Source: JAPUME01 sp027294185 (GTDB lineage Bacteria > Acidobacteriota > Terriglobia > UBA7540 > JAPUME01). From it: a stretch of 64,000 nt of DNA. The notes below the pieces were generated by a model. The model ran no database searches. It worked only from the letters and a program-made list of their open reading frames with translations, and was not told where the DNA came from. Positions 18,474-26,719 of this stretch are shown here, piece after piece. Positions within the stretch are counted from its first letter, which is position 1. The number at the start of each line of letters is the position of its first letter. Both the position numbers and the translations under genes were made by a program. The DNA is taken from NCBI GenBank assembly GCA_963555835.3, contig CAUVWZ020000001.1, forward strand, positions 248,001 through 312,000, read 5' to 3'.

Positions 18474-18858
18474 CTAGATTTCCAATTCATAAGGGGCCCC
18501 TCGTTGAGTGGTACTCAGCCGATCATCGACGAGATGATCGGCCTCAAGCCAAAGCCGTCCTTCCGGAAGATTGAGGTATCTCGGGAGCTGCCCGTGCGTT
18601 TTCCAGATCGCCAGCGGCGTGACGTAGTCCCGTTCATAGAAGCCGTTCCGACTGTCTTGCCGCTGCTGGCTTTCCTCGGCTCGCTCATACCACTTCGGAC
18701 CCAAATATTGTTCCATCTGCTGCCCCGAGTCGGCTTCCGGCAAGGCCTTCAAGGCGGCCCACGTCCACCCCCTTGAAAGTCTCCCCAGAAACTCTCCTGC
18801 AGCTCTTCGACAAACGCTCGGAACCGTTCTGTGCTATAGTCGCTTCTCATCAGGGTGT
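18474..18858 (-). pseudogene. IS256-family transposase fragment
   Basis: An ATG near 18849 (after AAGGAG) opens MRSDYSTERFRAFVEELQES, then FWGDF, and meets a stop. In the next frame ALKALPEADSGQQMEQYLGP and a RQDSRNGFYERDYVTPL segment follow, the N-terminal pattern of mutator-type IS256 transposases. After YVTPL the reading departs from the family and ends at 18474; the DDE catalytic domain is absent. Upstream bases near 18930 (GTGTAAAAGAGCGAAGAG on the minus strand) resemble an IS256-type terminal repeat. A frameshifted, 3'-truncated copy. Confidence 0.65.
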
Positions 18859-18958
18859 AGGCTCCTTTCTCTGACAGGTGTTGTTTCCTAAATCAAGAAT
18901 CAACACAACAACCTACACTCTCTTCGCTCTTTTACACACTAAAATCTACGTCACCCCA

Positions 18959-19970
18959 CTAATCGTATTCAAGCCTGACAAGAGATGGTGCACCATACCC
19001 CGTGTGTACCGCCCAGAGTTCCTTCTTTTGTGGGTGAAAAGCAATATGACGCAACAGCGTAACAGGGCTTGGAAGCCCGTACTCGGTGAAGCCTCAGGTT
19101 TTCGGATCAAAGTGGAAGATCTTGTTGCAGAAAGTAGTAACGATCCACACTTCTCCGGTCTTTGGATGCACTCGGACGGTGTACGGACCCGCATCAGGTG
19201 CCGGCAGCGGATATTCTTGGAACTTCGCCGTCCTCGGATCAAACTTTGCCAACTTACCCGTAGTGTACTCAGGTATCCAGACATTCCCCTCGGCATCGAC
19301 GTCGATCCGACGAGGACCGCTGTCAAGGGTAGGTAACTCTCGGACGGTTACCTCCATGGTTTTAGGTTCAATCTGAACCAGGCGATTTAACGCCAACAAT
19401 GTCAGCCAGACATCACCGTTGGGGGCAATCCGCAGACCATATCCCCAGGAGACCCTCTGCAGATACGGACCGGGAATCTGTGGAAGATTGATGATCTTCA
19501 CCTCCCCTGTTTGGGTATTTAAGTAAGCCACTCTTCTCGGGTTCGGCGCCAGATAGTCAGCCACCCAGATGTTGCCCTCCTTGTCTACGTTCATGGTGTG
19601 AGGGTAAAAGCGACCTTCAGGCGTGAAGGTGAATAGTCTTCCAAACTGGTTAGTCCTAGGGTTGTAGGACATAACTTTGCCCGTACCCGACCCCATGAGA
19701 ATCCACCACTGACCAGGCTCCTTCGCGGGCACAATGTTTCTCACCAGCAAAGGACCCTTCGATTTGACGGGAACTGAAATTTCTTCAAATTCGGCAGTGT
19801 CCGGATTCAGCTTGTACAGGACACCTCGGTATTGCCCCGTAGACCACACGCTGCCATCTTCGTCGACGTAGACATCGTGATTCCCTTCCTTATCGTAGGG
19901 TTGGATATACTCGGTGATTTTACCATTTCCCAACTTTGCACTCGCCGTGTGCGACGGGCTGGAGAGGAGA
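18959..19970 (-). pseudogene. Vgb/streptogramin-lyase-like beta-propeller, 5'-truncated with internal stop
   Basis: NHL/Vgb-type beta-propeller. Blades are clear: GNGKITEYIQPYDKEGNHDV, VDEDGSVWSTGQYRGVLYKL, VDKEGNIWVADYLAPNPRRV, IAPNGDVWLTLLALNRLVQI, VDAEGNVWIPEYTTGKLAKF, VHPKTGEVWIVTTFCNKIFH. The 5' end is lost where an IS3-family element abuts at 19971, removing the signal peptide and first blade; an open frame running on into the element is an artefact. The frame meets TGA at 19094, but the same frame continues GFTEYGLPSPVTLLRHIAFH and closes with VRLEYD before TAG at 18959. A C-to-T change of CGA would explain the stop. Such exported propellers are common in acidobacteria, often near quinoprotein or PSD1 genes. 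Confidence 0.78.
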
Positions 19971-20004
19971 TGACCTGCCCCCAGTGATTGTACCAACTCG
20001 TATG

Positions 20005-20898
20005 TTAGTTCAGCGGTAATTCTGTCCCTAGGTCGGGAGGCAGCTGCCTCCCGAGCAGCGGCGGGATTTCCATGGCCTCCGGTGCCGGTGGACGATAACC
20101 AAGAGCACTGTGAGGTCGAACCCTGTTGTAGTGTCGCCTCCACTGCTCGATTAACACCTTCGCTTCCTGCAAGGTGTAGAAGATCTCCCGGTCGAGCAAC
20201 TCGTCTCGGAGCTTCCCATTAAAGCTCTCGTTGGTGCCGTTCTCCCAGGGACTCCCGGGTTGGATGTAGAGCGTCTTCACTCCGATTCGCCCCAGCCACT
20301 CTCGTAGAGCTTGGGCGCAGAACTCCGGGCCATTATCCGAGCGAAGGTGCTCGGGCGGACCTCGGAGAACGAACAGATCGGCCAGTAGCTGCACGACATC
20401 GTCGGATCGAATCTGGCGGGCCACCTGGATAGCCAGACATTCCCGAGTGTACTCATCGATGACCGTCAACAACCGGAAAGCCCTCCCGTCGTGAGTGCGG
20501 GCTTGGACGAAGTCGTAAGCCCAGACGTGGTTCGGACTGCAGGGGCGCAGACGAACGCACGATCCGTCGTTGAGCCAAAGGCGTCCACGCTTCGGCTGTT
20601 TCTGCGGCACTCTCAACCCCTCCCGCCTCCAGATGCGCTCCACTCTCTTATGGTTGACCCTCCACCCGGCTCGCCGCAGCAAGGCCGTGACCCGACGATA
20701 GCCATAGCGACCAAACCGACCGGCCAGGGTGACGATGGCCCTCGTCAGGGCATCCTCGTCGGGAGCAGCGATGCATCGATGGCGCTGGGTGGACCGGGGT
20801 TGGCTGAGCACTCGACAAGCCCGGCGTTCCGAGACACCCAACGCCTTACAGACATGCGCCGCCCACTGCCGGCGACGCGCCGGGCTTAGCCGTTTCCC
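20005..20898 (-). CDS. IS3-family transposase orfB (integrase core)
   Basis: Catalytic part of the transposase, made as an OrfAB fusion by -1 frameshifting. The useful reading starts at the overlap (KGKRLSPARRRQWAAHVCKA); the longer open frame back to 21072 is a shadow of orfA. A helix-turn-helix-like HTH_21 block (FGRYGYRRVTALLRRAGWRV) precedes the rve core with the DDE triad: VWAYDFVQ (Asp), LRSDNGPEF (Asp), and ENGTNESFNGKLRDELL (Glu). The C-terminus is HYNRVRPHSALGYRPPAPEA. All key residues are present, so the protein should be active. Confidence 0.88.
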   Translation of the reverse strand, partial: GKRLSPARRRQWAAHVCKALGVSERRACRVLSQPRSTQRHRCIAAPDEDALTRAIVTLAGRFGRYGYRRVTALLRRAGWRVNHKRVERIWRREGLRVPQKQPKRGRLWLNDGSCVRLRPCSPNHVWAYDFVQARTHDGRAFRLLTVIDEYTRECLAIQVARQIRSDDVVQLLADLFVLRGPPEHLRSDNGPEFCAQALREWLGRIGVKTLYIQPGSPWENGTNESFNGKLRDELLDREIFYTLQEAKVLIEQWRRHYNRVRPHSALGYRPPAPEAMEIPPLLGRQLPPDLGTELPLN

Positions 20899-21164
20899 CT
20901 TGTGACCTCCTGCAGAATCTGCTTGTCCAAGGTCAGGTCTGCAACCGCCCTCCTCAAGCGAGTGTTCTCCTGCTCGAGGACCTTCAACCGCTTGGCCTGA
21001 TCCATCTTTAGACCGCCGTACTCCTTTCGCCAGCGGTAATAGGTCTGCTCGGTCACCCCCAACGACCGGCACACCTCGGCTACGCTGCGACCCTGGGCAA
21101 GTTCCACTTCGGTCTCTCGAAGTTTACCGATAATCTGTTCGATCGAATGCTTCCTCTTGACCAT
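20886..21164 (-). CDS. IS3-family transposase orfA (HTH)
   Basis: 92-residue DNA-binding subunit. It shows SIEQIIGKLRETEVELAQGR, then a helix-turn-helix (VAEVCRSLGVTEQTYYRW) and a leucine-zipper-like helix (LKVLEQENTRLRRAVADLTL). Ends at a TAA within the orfB overlap. A slippery heptamer sits four bases before that stop, allowing a -1 shift into orfB. Alone it typically acts as a repressor of transposition. Confidence 0.87.
   Translation of the reverse strand: MVKRKHSIEQIIGKLRETEVELAQGRSVAEVCRSLGVTEQTYYRWRKEYGGLKMDQAKRLKVLEQENTRLRRAVADLTLDKQILQEVTRGNG
20892..20898 (-). promoter_or_regulatory. Programmed -1 frameshift site GGGAAAC
   Basis: On the minus strand orfA codons read AGG GGA AAC GGC TAA. 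The heptamer G-GGA-AAC fits X-XXY-YYZ exactly in the orfA frame, and orfB lies in the -1 frame, as required to make the OrfAB fusion. Confidence 0.75.
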
Positions 21165-21230
21165 CCTGACCTCCCTATTCCAGGTCCAACTCTAACATTA
21201 GAACTGGACCGGTTTGAGGGGGTCAGGTCA

Positions 21231-22457
21231 CGGCGCAACGCAGCACCATGCTTCCGTCGCGCCAGCGATAGACGCGCCGCGTGCGCAGGCGCATCCCGCT
21301 GTTGGGACTCTCGATGATGTTGGTCGACGACAGGCACCGAGCCAGCGCCGGCGACACGCCCAGCCGAATGACAGTGAACATCTCGGGCAAGCCCTCCCAC
21401 AGGCTTGCCCCTGCCTGGCGGTAGGCACGGGCCGCGCTGGGGTATTCCCGCTCCAGCCGCCTGCTTCTCCAGCCTTACCATCCCTTCCTGAGAATTCAGC
21501 CGGTGGGCCGCCCGCATCGCCGCCTTCACCTGATCTCTCAGATGGTCGGGCAGGTAGCCCATCACGTTCTCGATCTTGTGACGGCGGCAGCGCTACGCGG
21601 GATTCTGTTTGCCGAAGACGTCGTCAATGTCGGCTCGCAGGGCTTTCGACCCGTCAATCACAAACAAGCCCCGCCGGTCCGGCTTCACCCCGCCCCTACC
21701 ATGTCTTCCAGCAACCCCCGAGCCACCACTTGATTCTCGATGGCCCCTTCGGCCAAACCCAGGAAGTGCTTGCGCCCTCCCGCATCCACGCCGATTGCGA
21801 CCAACACTTGGTGCTCGCCGAACCGCACTCAATCGAGATAAATCACCAGCAGGTTGAGATCGTCGAATCGTCGCTCGCCTTGACAGCCTCTCGGCTTACC
21901 GCCGACCGCGACACCCCTACCGTCTCCGCCATCGCCGACAGCACCGCTTCATACTGGCGCGTCGAAACTCCGCGCAGCAGAATCTCCAACATCCGAGGGC
22001 CCATCTTCTCGTCGGCTCGCATCGCTTCGTAAGCCGGGACGGCCACCTCGCCATCCTTCCCCCGCCTCTTCCTCCGCAGACGGGTCCGCTCCACCCGCAA
22101 CCTTCTCTCTCTCAGGCACACCGTCCCTTGCTCGCGTCCGTGCCACCCGATCGCCCCACCTTTCCTCCCCGGGTGCGACGGCCCCGCCACCCTTTCGGCC
22201 GACAGCCGCAACACCGCTTCGATCTGCGCTCGGCCCAGCACGTCGATCAGCTCGTCCACGGCCATCCACGACTGTTCCACCAACTGCACCAGCAGCAGTA
22301 ACGCTTGCCCGTTCATCACCAGAAACCGGACCAACTCTATTCTGTTCCTCTTTCCAATAATCTGATATCGTCTCTTCACGGCGGTTATCCTTTTCAGTGA
22401 GATTTCCCAGCCCGATTCTAACCGACGCGGGCCAGAGAACCGCCGCCTAACCTCCAA
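21231..22457 (-). pseudogene. IS256-type (mutator) transposase, decayed
   Basis: Second, different IS256-family transposase. Reading from about 22457: LIDVLGRAQIEAVLRLSAER, LEILLRGVSTRQYEAVLSAM and AETVGVSRSAVSREAVKAS; then a frame change to DRRGLFVIDGSKALRADIDD (DDE region); then MGYLPDHLRDQVKAAMRAAH; then another frame change to STNIIESPNSGMRLRTRRVY and RWRDGSMVLRCAV. Several frameshifts and a TAG make it non-functional. Its last 25 or so codons are missing exactly where the IS3 element begins at 21230. Confidence 0.75.
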
Positions 22458-22774
22458 CGGAATTTAGGACACCCTCCTCATTGAAACTGGTACAACGTAT
22501 CGATAAGGTCAGTTGTTCGTAGGTAATTGAAATGCTCTCATTTAATGTGCAAAATTATAAAGAAGTGTACACAACTTACAACATGCGATCGGGGAACTTG
22601 CTTCAGATTTTCGCTTACCCATTGTCTGCCAGGGAAAGGTGTGAAGGGGTAACCCGTGTCTGTGGGAGATCGTTTGGAGCCTTACTGTCTCCAGAATTCA
22701 GAATCTACGTCACGAAAGTCACCACAGTGGAGGGGAGAAAGAGGAGGAGAATCGTCGTAAGTTATTGAAAACAT
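22458..22774. other. Intergenic region upstream of decayed IS256
   Basis: About 315 bases between the IS256-type pseudogene and tRNA-Met. A 78-codon open frame has no ribosome site or protein-like pattern. The missing 5' part of the propeller gene was looked for here and not seen. Confidence 0.4.
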
Positions 22775-22850
22775 TGGTAGCGGGGGTGGGAATCGAACCC
22801 ACGGCCTAGGGATTATGAGACCCTCGCTCTGACCCCTGAGCTACCCCGCC
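22775..22850 (-). tRNA. tRNA-Met(CAT), probably elongator
   Basis: Full cloverleaf of 76 bases with an encoded CCA. Acceptor GGCGGGG pairs with CCCCGCT (G1-T72 wobble, as I recall for Gram-positive elongator Met tRNAs), D arm GCTC/GAGC, anticodon loop CTCATAA with CAT, T arm GTGGG-TTCGATT-CCCAC. The last anticodon-stem pair is T-T. The paired acceptor end argues against initiator tRNA; tRNA-Ile with a modified CAT anticodon is the remaining alternative. Confidence 0.9.
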
Positions 22851-22911
22851 ATCCAAGACCCAGCCTCATCGGCAAGCAAAACAAATCAGCGGGCAAACCA
22901 CGTAGAGTTCC

Positions 22912-22941
22912 ATGCTAGGGCACCTGTCAAGAACTTGTCAA
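22912..22941 (-). promoter_or_regulatory. Promoter of tRNA-Met
   Basis: On the minus strand TTGACA (22941-22936) and TAGCAT (22917-22912) are 18 bases apart, placing the transcript start about 55 bases before the mature tRNA end. Confidence 0.55.
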
Positions 22942-23004
22942 CACGGACTACCCTGATGATAACTCTTTCAGGAATATTACCCTGGCCCTTAACAGGCTCG
23001 AATC

Positions 23005-25497
23005 CTACTCGTCGACGACGGAAAACTCCAATTTGTTCGTCAGCCGGTCGATTCGGTCCAACCGAACGCGGACCCGATCTCCGAGATGAAACGCCCTGCG
23101 TCCCCGGTCACCTACAACCACGCGATCGCGCTCCCGGTAGACGTAGCGTTCGCCGGGCAGTGTCGAAATCGGGACCACTCCCTCGATAAACAAGTCCAGC
23201 AACTCCACCGCAAAGCCGTATCGGAACAGGCTGATAATCAGGGCTTCGAACTCATCGCCCAGCCGCTCCTCCATGAAGGCCGCCTTCTTCCATTCCATCA
23301 GGTCCCGTTCCGCACCCTGAGCGCGGCGTTCCGTCTCGGAGGTCTCCGAGGCCAGCGCTCTGAGTTCTTCAAGCGAGAACGGCTCCTTCGGCTTGGCGCG
23401 GACACTTTCTCGGGTTCCCTTTTGCGGAGGTTTTTTCCGACGAGATCGTCTGCCGTGGTCTTCCTTCTCCCCCCCGGCCGGCGGATCTTTCAGCGGACCC
23501 GTGGCGTGGCCTCCCGCCCGTTGGAGCGCATCCTTCAGAATGCGATGGACCACCAAGTCCGGATATCGACGAATCGGCGAGGTGAAGTGCGTATAATTCC
23601 GGGCCGCCAGGGCAAAGTGCCCTACGTTTGTCGCCGAATAACGAGCCTGCTTTAAGGACCGCAGCATCAGGTAGGACACAATGCGCTCCTCGGGCCGCCC
23701 CGCAATCCTTTGAGTCAGCCTCTGATAGTGGAAGGGGGTGATATCCAGGTCCCCCTCCTTCAGCTCGTAGTGAACCCGCCGCTGACGATCACGCCCGGAG
23801 CGTCGTCCCACATCGAGGCGTCGGGCTGCCGGCAAAGCGATGCCCAGTGTGTAACCGAAAGTTGCAGCGACCTCCTCGAACTCGAGCACCTTCTTCACCT
23901 CCGGCTGTTCGTGGATGCGATACAGCAAACCCATTGCGAACTGGGAAAGATACCCGGCCACGGCCTCATTGGCGGCCAGCATGAACTCCTCGATGATGCG
24001 GTGAGCCATGAGCCTCTCGGATCGCGTGATGCCGACCATGCGTCCCTGCTCGTCGAACTCGATCTCCGGCTCCGGAAGGTCAAAGTCAATGGAGCCGCGG
24101 CGCTCCCGCTTTGCGTTCAGCACCAGAGCCAGCTCCTTCATCAACTCGAATCGACCCGCCATTTTTCGATAGCGCCGCCGTGCGCCCCCATCTCCATCGA
24201 GAACCGCCTGGACATCCGTGTAGGTCATACGCGCCGCGCTGTGAATCACTCCCGTCGCCAACTCATAGCGGCGAATGGTTCCCTCCGCGTCGATCTCCAT
24301 CGAAGCCGACAATACCAGCCGATCGACTTTGGGATTCAGGCTGCAGATGCCGTTTGAAAGCTCAAGAGGCAACATGGGAACGGCGCGGTCCGGAAAATAG
24401 ACCGAGGTTCCCCGCAGGCGCGCTTCCCGGTCGACCGCAGTTCCCGGACGGACGTAATGGCCCACGTCGGCGACGTGAACATCCAGCCGGTAGCGCTTTT
24501 CTCCCAGCCGCTCCACGTAGACCGCGTCATCGAAATCCTTCGCCGTCTCACCGTCGATGGTGACAATCGGCAGATCGCGAAAATCCTTTCTCCCCCCACG
24601 ATCCTCAGGATTGATCCGCCCGGAGATTTTCTCGACTTCTTCCAAAGTCTCTGCACCGAAGCGGTGAGGCAGATGATGCTTTCGGATCATGATTTCCACA
24701 TCCACGCCAAAATCTTCCCGCCGGCCCAAAACTTGAACCACACGCCCCCGAGGTGCGGTACCCGAACGAGGGAACTGTGTCAGCTCCACATCGACAACCA
24801 TTCCCTCAAGCTCCGCCACCGAGCGAGGCCGGGAAAGGAAGGCTCGTTTTCCCTTCCCTTCCGACTCTCCTCCGAATTGGCGGTCGCGGCTAGGAGGCGA
24901 AGTCTCTTCCGAGGGAAGCTCTTTGCCGCGAGGAATGGTAATCCGGGGAAGGCGCTGCTCGAAAGGGAAGACGAAGTTTTCCGGATGCCCTTGCCGGAAC
25001 TCGCCGACGACCGTCTTCTGAAACCGGTCGACGACTTCGACGATTTTGCCCTGGACGCGGCCGGTGCTGCCGGGGCTCGATCGCACCACCTCAACGCGGT
25101 CGCCGTGCATTGCCGAACCCATCGAGCGGGCGCCAATATAGATGTCCTGATCGGAGTCTTTCAGAGGCGCGTCGGGAATGACGAATCCATATCCGTCGCG
25201 GTGCGTTACCAGACGACCTCGGATCAAATCCGAGCGAGGTTGCGCGGGTGGACTTTTCTTTCGATCGGAGGGGGCCCTGGCGCGCAATTCCTTGCCTGGG
25301 GGAGCATAGCGATAGCGGCTTTTCTTCAAACGCAGAACGCTCTTCTGGTGAACCAGCGCTTTGAGCAGCCCCTTCAACCCGCGTCCCTGGCTGCTGCGCA
25401 GTCCGAGCTTCCCCGTCAGCTCGCGCAAAGTGAACGCCTTGTCGGGATGTTTTTGGAACAGGTTCAGGACCACATTCCAGGAGGGTGCTTCACGCAT
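23005..25497 (-). CDS. rnr: Ribonuclease R (RNB-family 3'-5' exoribonuclease)
   Basis: Processive 3'-5' exoribonuclease for structured RNA, rRNA quality control and mRNA decay; cytoplasmic. 830 residues, in the normal range. Domains in order: N-terminal helix-turn-helix (about 1-70, AFTLRELTGKLGL), two cold-shock domains (about 90-290, with HRDGYGFVIPD), catalytic RNB (about 305-660) with VTIDGETAKDFDDAV holding the Mg-binding Asp residues near 316-326, EEFMLAANEAVA, HFTSPIRRYPDLVVHR, and C-terminal S1 (about 750-830, RYGFAVELLDLFIEGVVPI). A basic low-complexity insert (GRRSRRKKPPQK region) lies between RNB and S1. Flanked by tRNA genes on both sides: core chromosome, unlike its surroundings. 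Confidence 0.95.
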   Translation of the reverse strand: MREAPSWNVVLNLFQKHPDKAFTLRELTGKLGLRSSQGRGLKGLLKALVHQKSVLRLKKSRYRYAPPGKELRARAPSDRKKSPPAQPRSDLIRGRLVTHRDGYGFVIPDAPLKDSDQDIYIGARSMGSAMHGDRVEVVRSSPGSTGRVQGKIVEVVDRFQKTVVGEFRQGHPENFVFPFEQRLPRITIPRGKELPSEETSPPSRDRQFGGESEGKGKRAFLSRPRSVAELEGMVVDVELTQFPRSGTAPRGRVVQVLGRREDFGVDVEIMIRKHHLPHRFGAETLEEVEKISGRINPEDRGGRKDFRDLPIVTIDGETAKDFDDAVYVERLGEKRYRLDVHVADVGHYVRPGTAVDREARLRGTSVYFPDRAVPMLPLELSNGICSLNPKVDRLVLSASMEIDAEGTIRRYELATGVIHSAARMTYTDVQAVLDGDGGARRRYRKMAGRFELMKELALVLNAKRERRGSIDFDLPEPEIEFDEQGRMVGITRSERLMAHRIIEEFMLAANEAVAGYLSQFAMGLLYRIHEQPEVKKVLEFEEVAATFGYTLGIALPAARRLDVGRRSGRDRQRRVHYELKEGDLDITPFHYQRLTQRIAGRPEERIVSYLMLRSLKQARYSATNVGHFALAARNYTHFTSPIRRYPDLVVHRILKDALQRAGGHATGPLKDPPAGGEKEDHGRRSRRKKPPQKGTRESVRAKPKEPFSLEELRALASETSETERRAQGAERDLMEWKKAAFMEERLGDEFEALIISLFRYGFAVELLDLFIEGVVPISTLPGERYVYRERDRVVVGDRGRRAFHLGDRVRVRLDRIDRLTNKLEFSVVDE

Positions 25498-25590
25498 GAG
25501 GATCCGAGTCCAGTTTAGCCCGTTCCCTGCCTCTTGACCTACGGAATTCTGGGGGCAAAGCGTTTACTCACAGCCTGTCCTTACCCCCGG

Positions 25591-25619
25591 TTGACAAAAA
25601 TGGGGAGCGATGGCACCAT
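25591..25619 (+). promoter_or_regulatory. Possible promoter of tRNA-Leu
   Basis: TTGACA (25591-25596), 17 bases, then CACCAT (25614-25619) as a weak -10; predicted leader of about 50 bases before the tRNA. Confidence 0.4.
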
Positions 25620-25676
25620 TCAAAAAAGCAGTACGAACGCGTGGGGACTCCGCCTGTTGACGGGTCTCAAGCATGT

Positions 25677-25764
25677 GCCGAAGTGGCGGAACTTGGCAGA
25701 CGCACTAGATTCAGGTTCTAGCGGTGGCAACACCGTCGGGGTTCGAATCCCCGCTTCGGCACCA
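25677..25764 (+). tRNA. tRNA-Leu(CAG)
   Basis: 88 bases, class II tRNA with a long variable arm (CGGTGGCAACACCGT), acceptor GCCGAAG/CTTCGGC, anticodon stem CTAGA/TCTAG with loop TTCAGGT (CAG), T arm CGGGG-TTCGAAT-CCCCG, and encoded CCA. All stems pair. Confidence 0.96.
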
Positions 25765-25959
25765 TCTCTTCTATTTCTTTTTTGCTTGCAATAGCTTAGG
25801 AGTGTCGCGGTTCAGCGGAAATGGGACAGCTAGGCAAGGGCACTGAAGCTACAGTTTGAGTCTCCGGTTCACCCCCAGCCCGCGCTACACTGCGTGGCAG
25901 CCGAGAGGGGTGGACAATGAGTGAGGAACCTACCAGGAAAGAAGAAAGCCCCCCCATCG

Positions 25960-26073
25960 CGGCCATGGCGATGTGAGCTTGGCACAAGAGGGCGACTGGC
26001 CTATGATCGTGCGAAAAGGTAAAGCTGAAATCGGAAATTCCGCCTAGGTGAGGAGTGGTTTGAAACGGTGCGT
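25960..26073 (+). promoter_or_regulatory. Promoter-leader element, orphan copy
   Basis: TTGGCA (25979-25984), 17 bases, TATGAT (26002-26007): a good sigma-70 promoter. The downstream leader AAGGTAAAGCTGAAATCGGA and on to AAATTCCGCCTAGGTGAGG is shared, with substitutions, with the stretch at 38278-38386. Here it points into the 3' end of the opposing gluconate-dehydrogenase-subunit gene, with no plus-strand gene to drive. Either a relic left after a gene was lost, or a small RNA. Confidence 0.5.
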
Positions 26074-26081
26074 GCGGCTGG

Positions 26082-26696
26082 TCAGGCTCCGTGCTCGGGA
26101 TGGGTGCAACCCTCGAACTCGAGCATTACCGCATTTCCTTTGTATTCCAGGTCCTGGTGGATCCCGATTTCAGAAGTGTAGTAGCCCTCGATCGTGCGCC
26201 GCTTGATCTGGCCGAAAAAGCGTTCCCGAAGGTTCTGGGGATTCCCCTCGTTTTGACTCATGGCCTCGAGCAGGCTGATCTGGCGATCTTCGGAGGCCTG
26301 GACAAAGATCTTGCCGAACCGTCTGCCGGATTCGCGATTCACGGCCTGCAAGCCATCCCGCCAGAGTGCCCGTTCGTCCCCATCGGATTCGCTGATCATC
26401 AGGTCGATGAACTCGTTTACGCGCGCTTCCTTTGCGCCGGGAGACTTCTCATCGGTGGGGATGATCAGGTCGGAGATGATGGTGACCAGCTCGTTTTCGG
26501 CCGGGGTAAAGAACTTCGGCTGGAATGATACGGCAGCACCGGGGGCCGGCGTAGCTCCCGCCAGGCGGCGATGCACGTGCAGGGCGGCTTCAACGGCCTG
26601 GTTGTTCAGAATTGGAAACGCCGCTACTGTTCCGGCCAGTGTCTTCAGTACTGTACGCCGAGACAGAATATTTTTCTTTTTATCTTCGGGCATCAT
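26082..26696 (-). CDS. Gluconate 2-dehydrogenase subunit 3-like protein
   Basis: Small subunit family of membrane-associated FAD dehydrogenases; chaperones or carries the flavoprotein through the Tat route. 204 residues. Twin-arginine signal at the N-terminus: ILSRRTVLKTLAGTVAAFP. The core FFTPAENELVTIISDLIIPT is the family hallmark, followed by ARVNEFIDLMISES. It lies 23 bases downstream of a GMC oxidoreductase on the same strand, its expected catalytic partner. A cytochrome subunit, usual in characterised gluconate dehydrogenases, is not adjacent. Confidence 0.87.
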   Translation of the reverse strand: MMPEDKKKNILSRRTVLKTLAGTVAAFPILNNQAVEAALHVHRRLAGATPAPGAAVSFQPKFFTPAENELVTIISDLIIPTDEKSPGAKEARVNEFIDLMISESDGDERALWRDGLQAVNRESGRRFGKIFVQASEDRQISLLEAMSQNEGNPQNLRERFFGQIKRRTIEGYYTSEIGIHQDLEYKGNAVMLEFEGCTHPEHGA

Positions 26697-26719
26697 TGGG
26701 CAGCACCTCTCATGAAATA

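Larger units (their letters stand above)
19971..21230. mobile_element. IS3-family insertion sequence (IS407-like), structurally intact
   Basis: About 1.26 kb element containing overlapping orfA and orfB on the minus strand. The right end (21181-21230) read inward begins TGACCTGACCCCC and the left end (19971 on) begins TGACCTGCCCCC; both reach ATGTTAG about 35 bases in, giving imperfect inverted repeats. No target duplication is seen: left flank ends in GAGGAGA, right flank begins CGGCGC. The left flank is the propeller gene and the right flank the 3' part of an IS256-type transposase, so one flank has been lost or exchanged. Confidence 0.75.

Noticed and set aside
19094..19096. In-frame TGA in the propeller gene as a selenocysteine codon
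   Set aside because: No Sec-type family, no obvious hairpin after the codon, and the gene is already truncated by an IS; a nonsense mutation is simpler.
19971..20143. N-terminal extension of the propeller frame
   Set aside because: It reads through the IS3 end and orfB 3' region and has no propeller or signal sequence.
20899..21072. N-terminal extension of IS3 orfB
   Set aside because: It is the alternate frame of orfA; family proteins begin at the overlap and are reached by frameshift.
22532..22768. 78-residue frame near tRNA-Met
   Set aside because: No ribosome site, no recognisable motif, lies in intergenic DNA.
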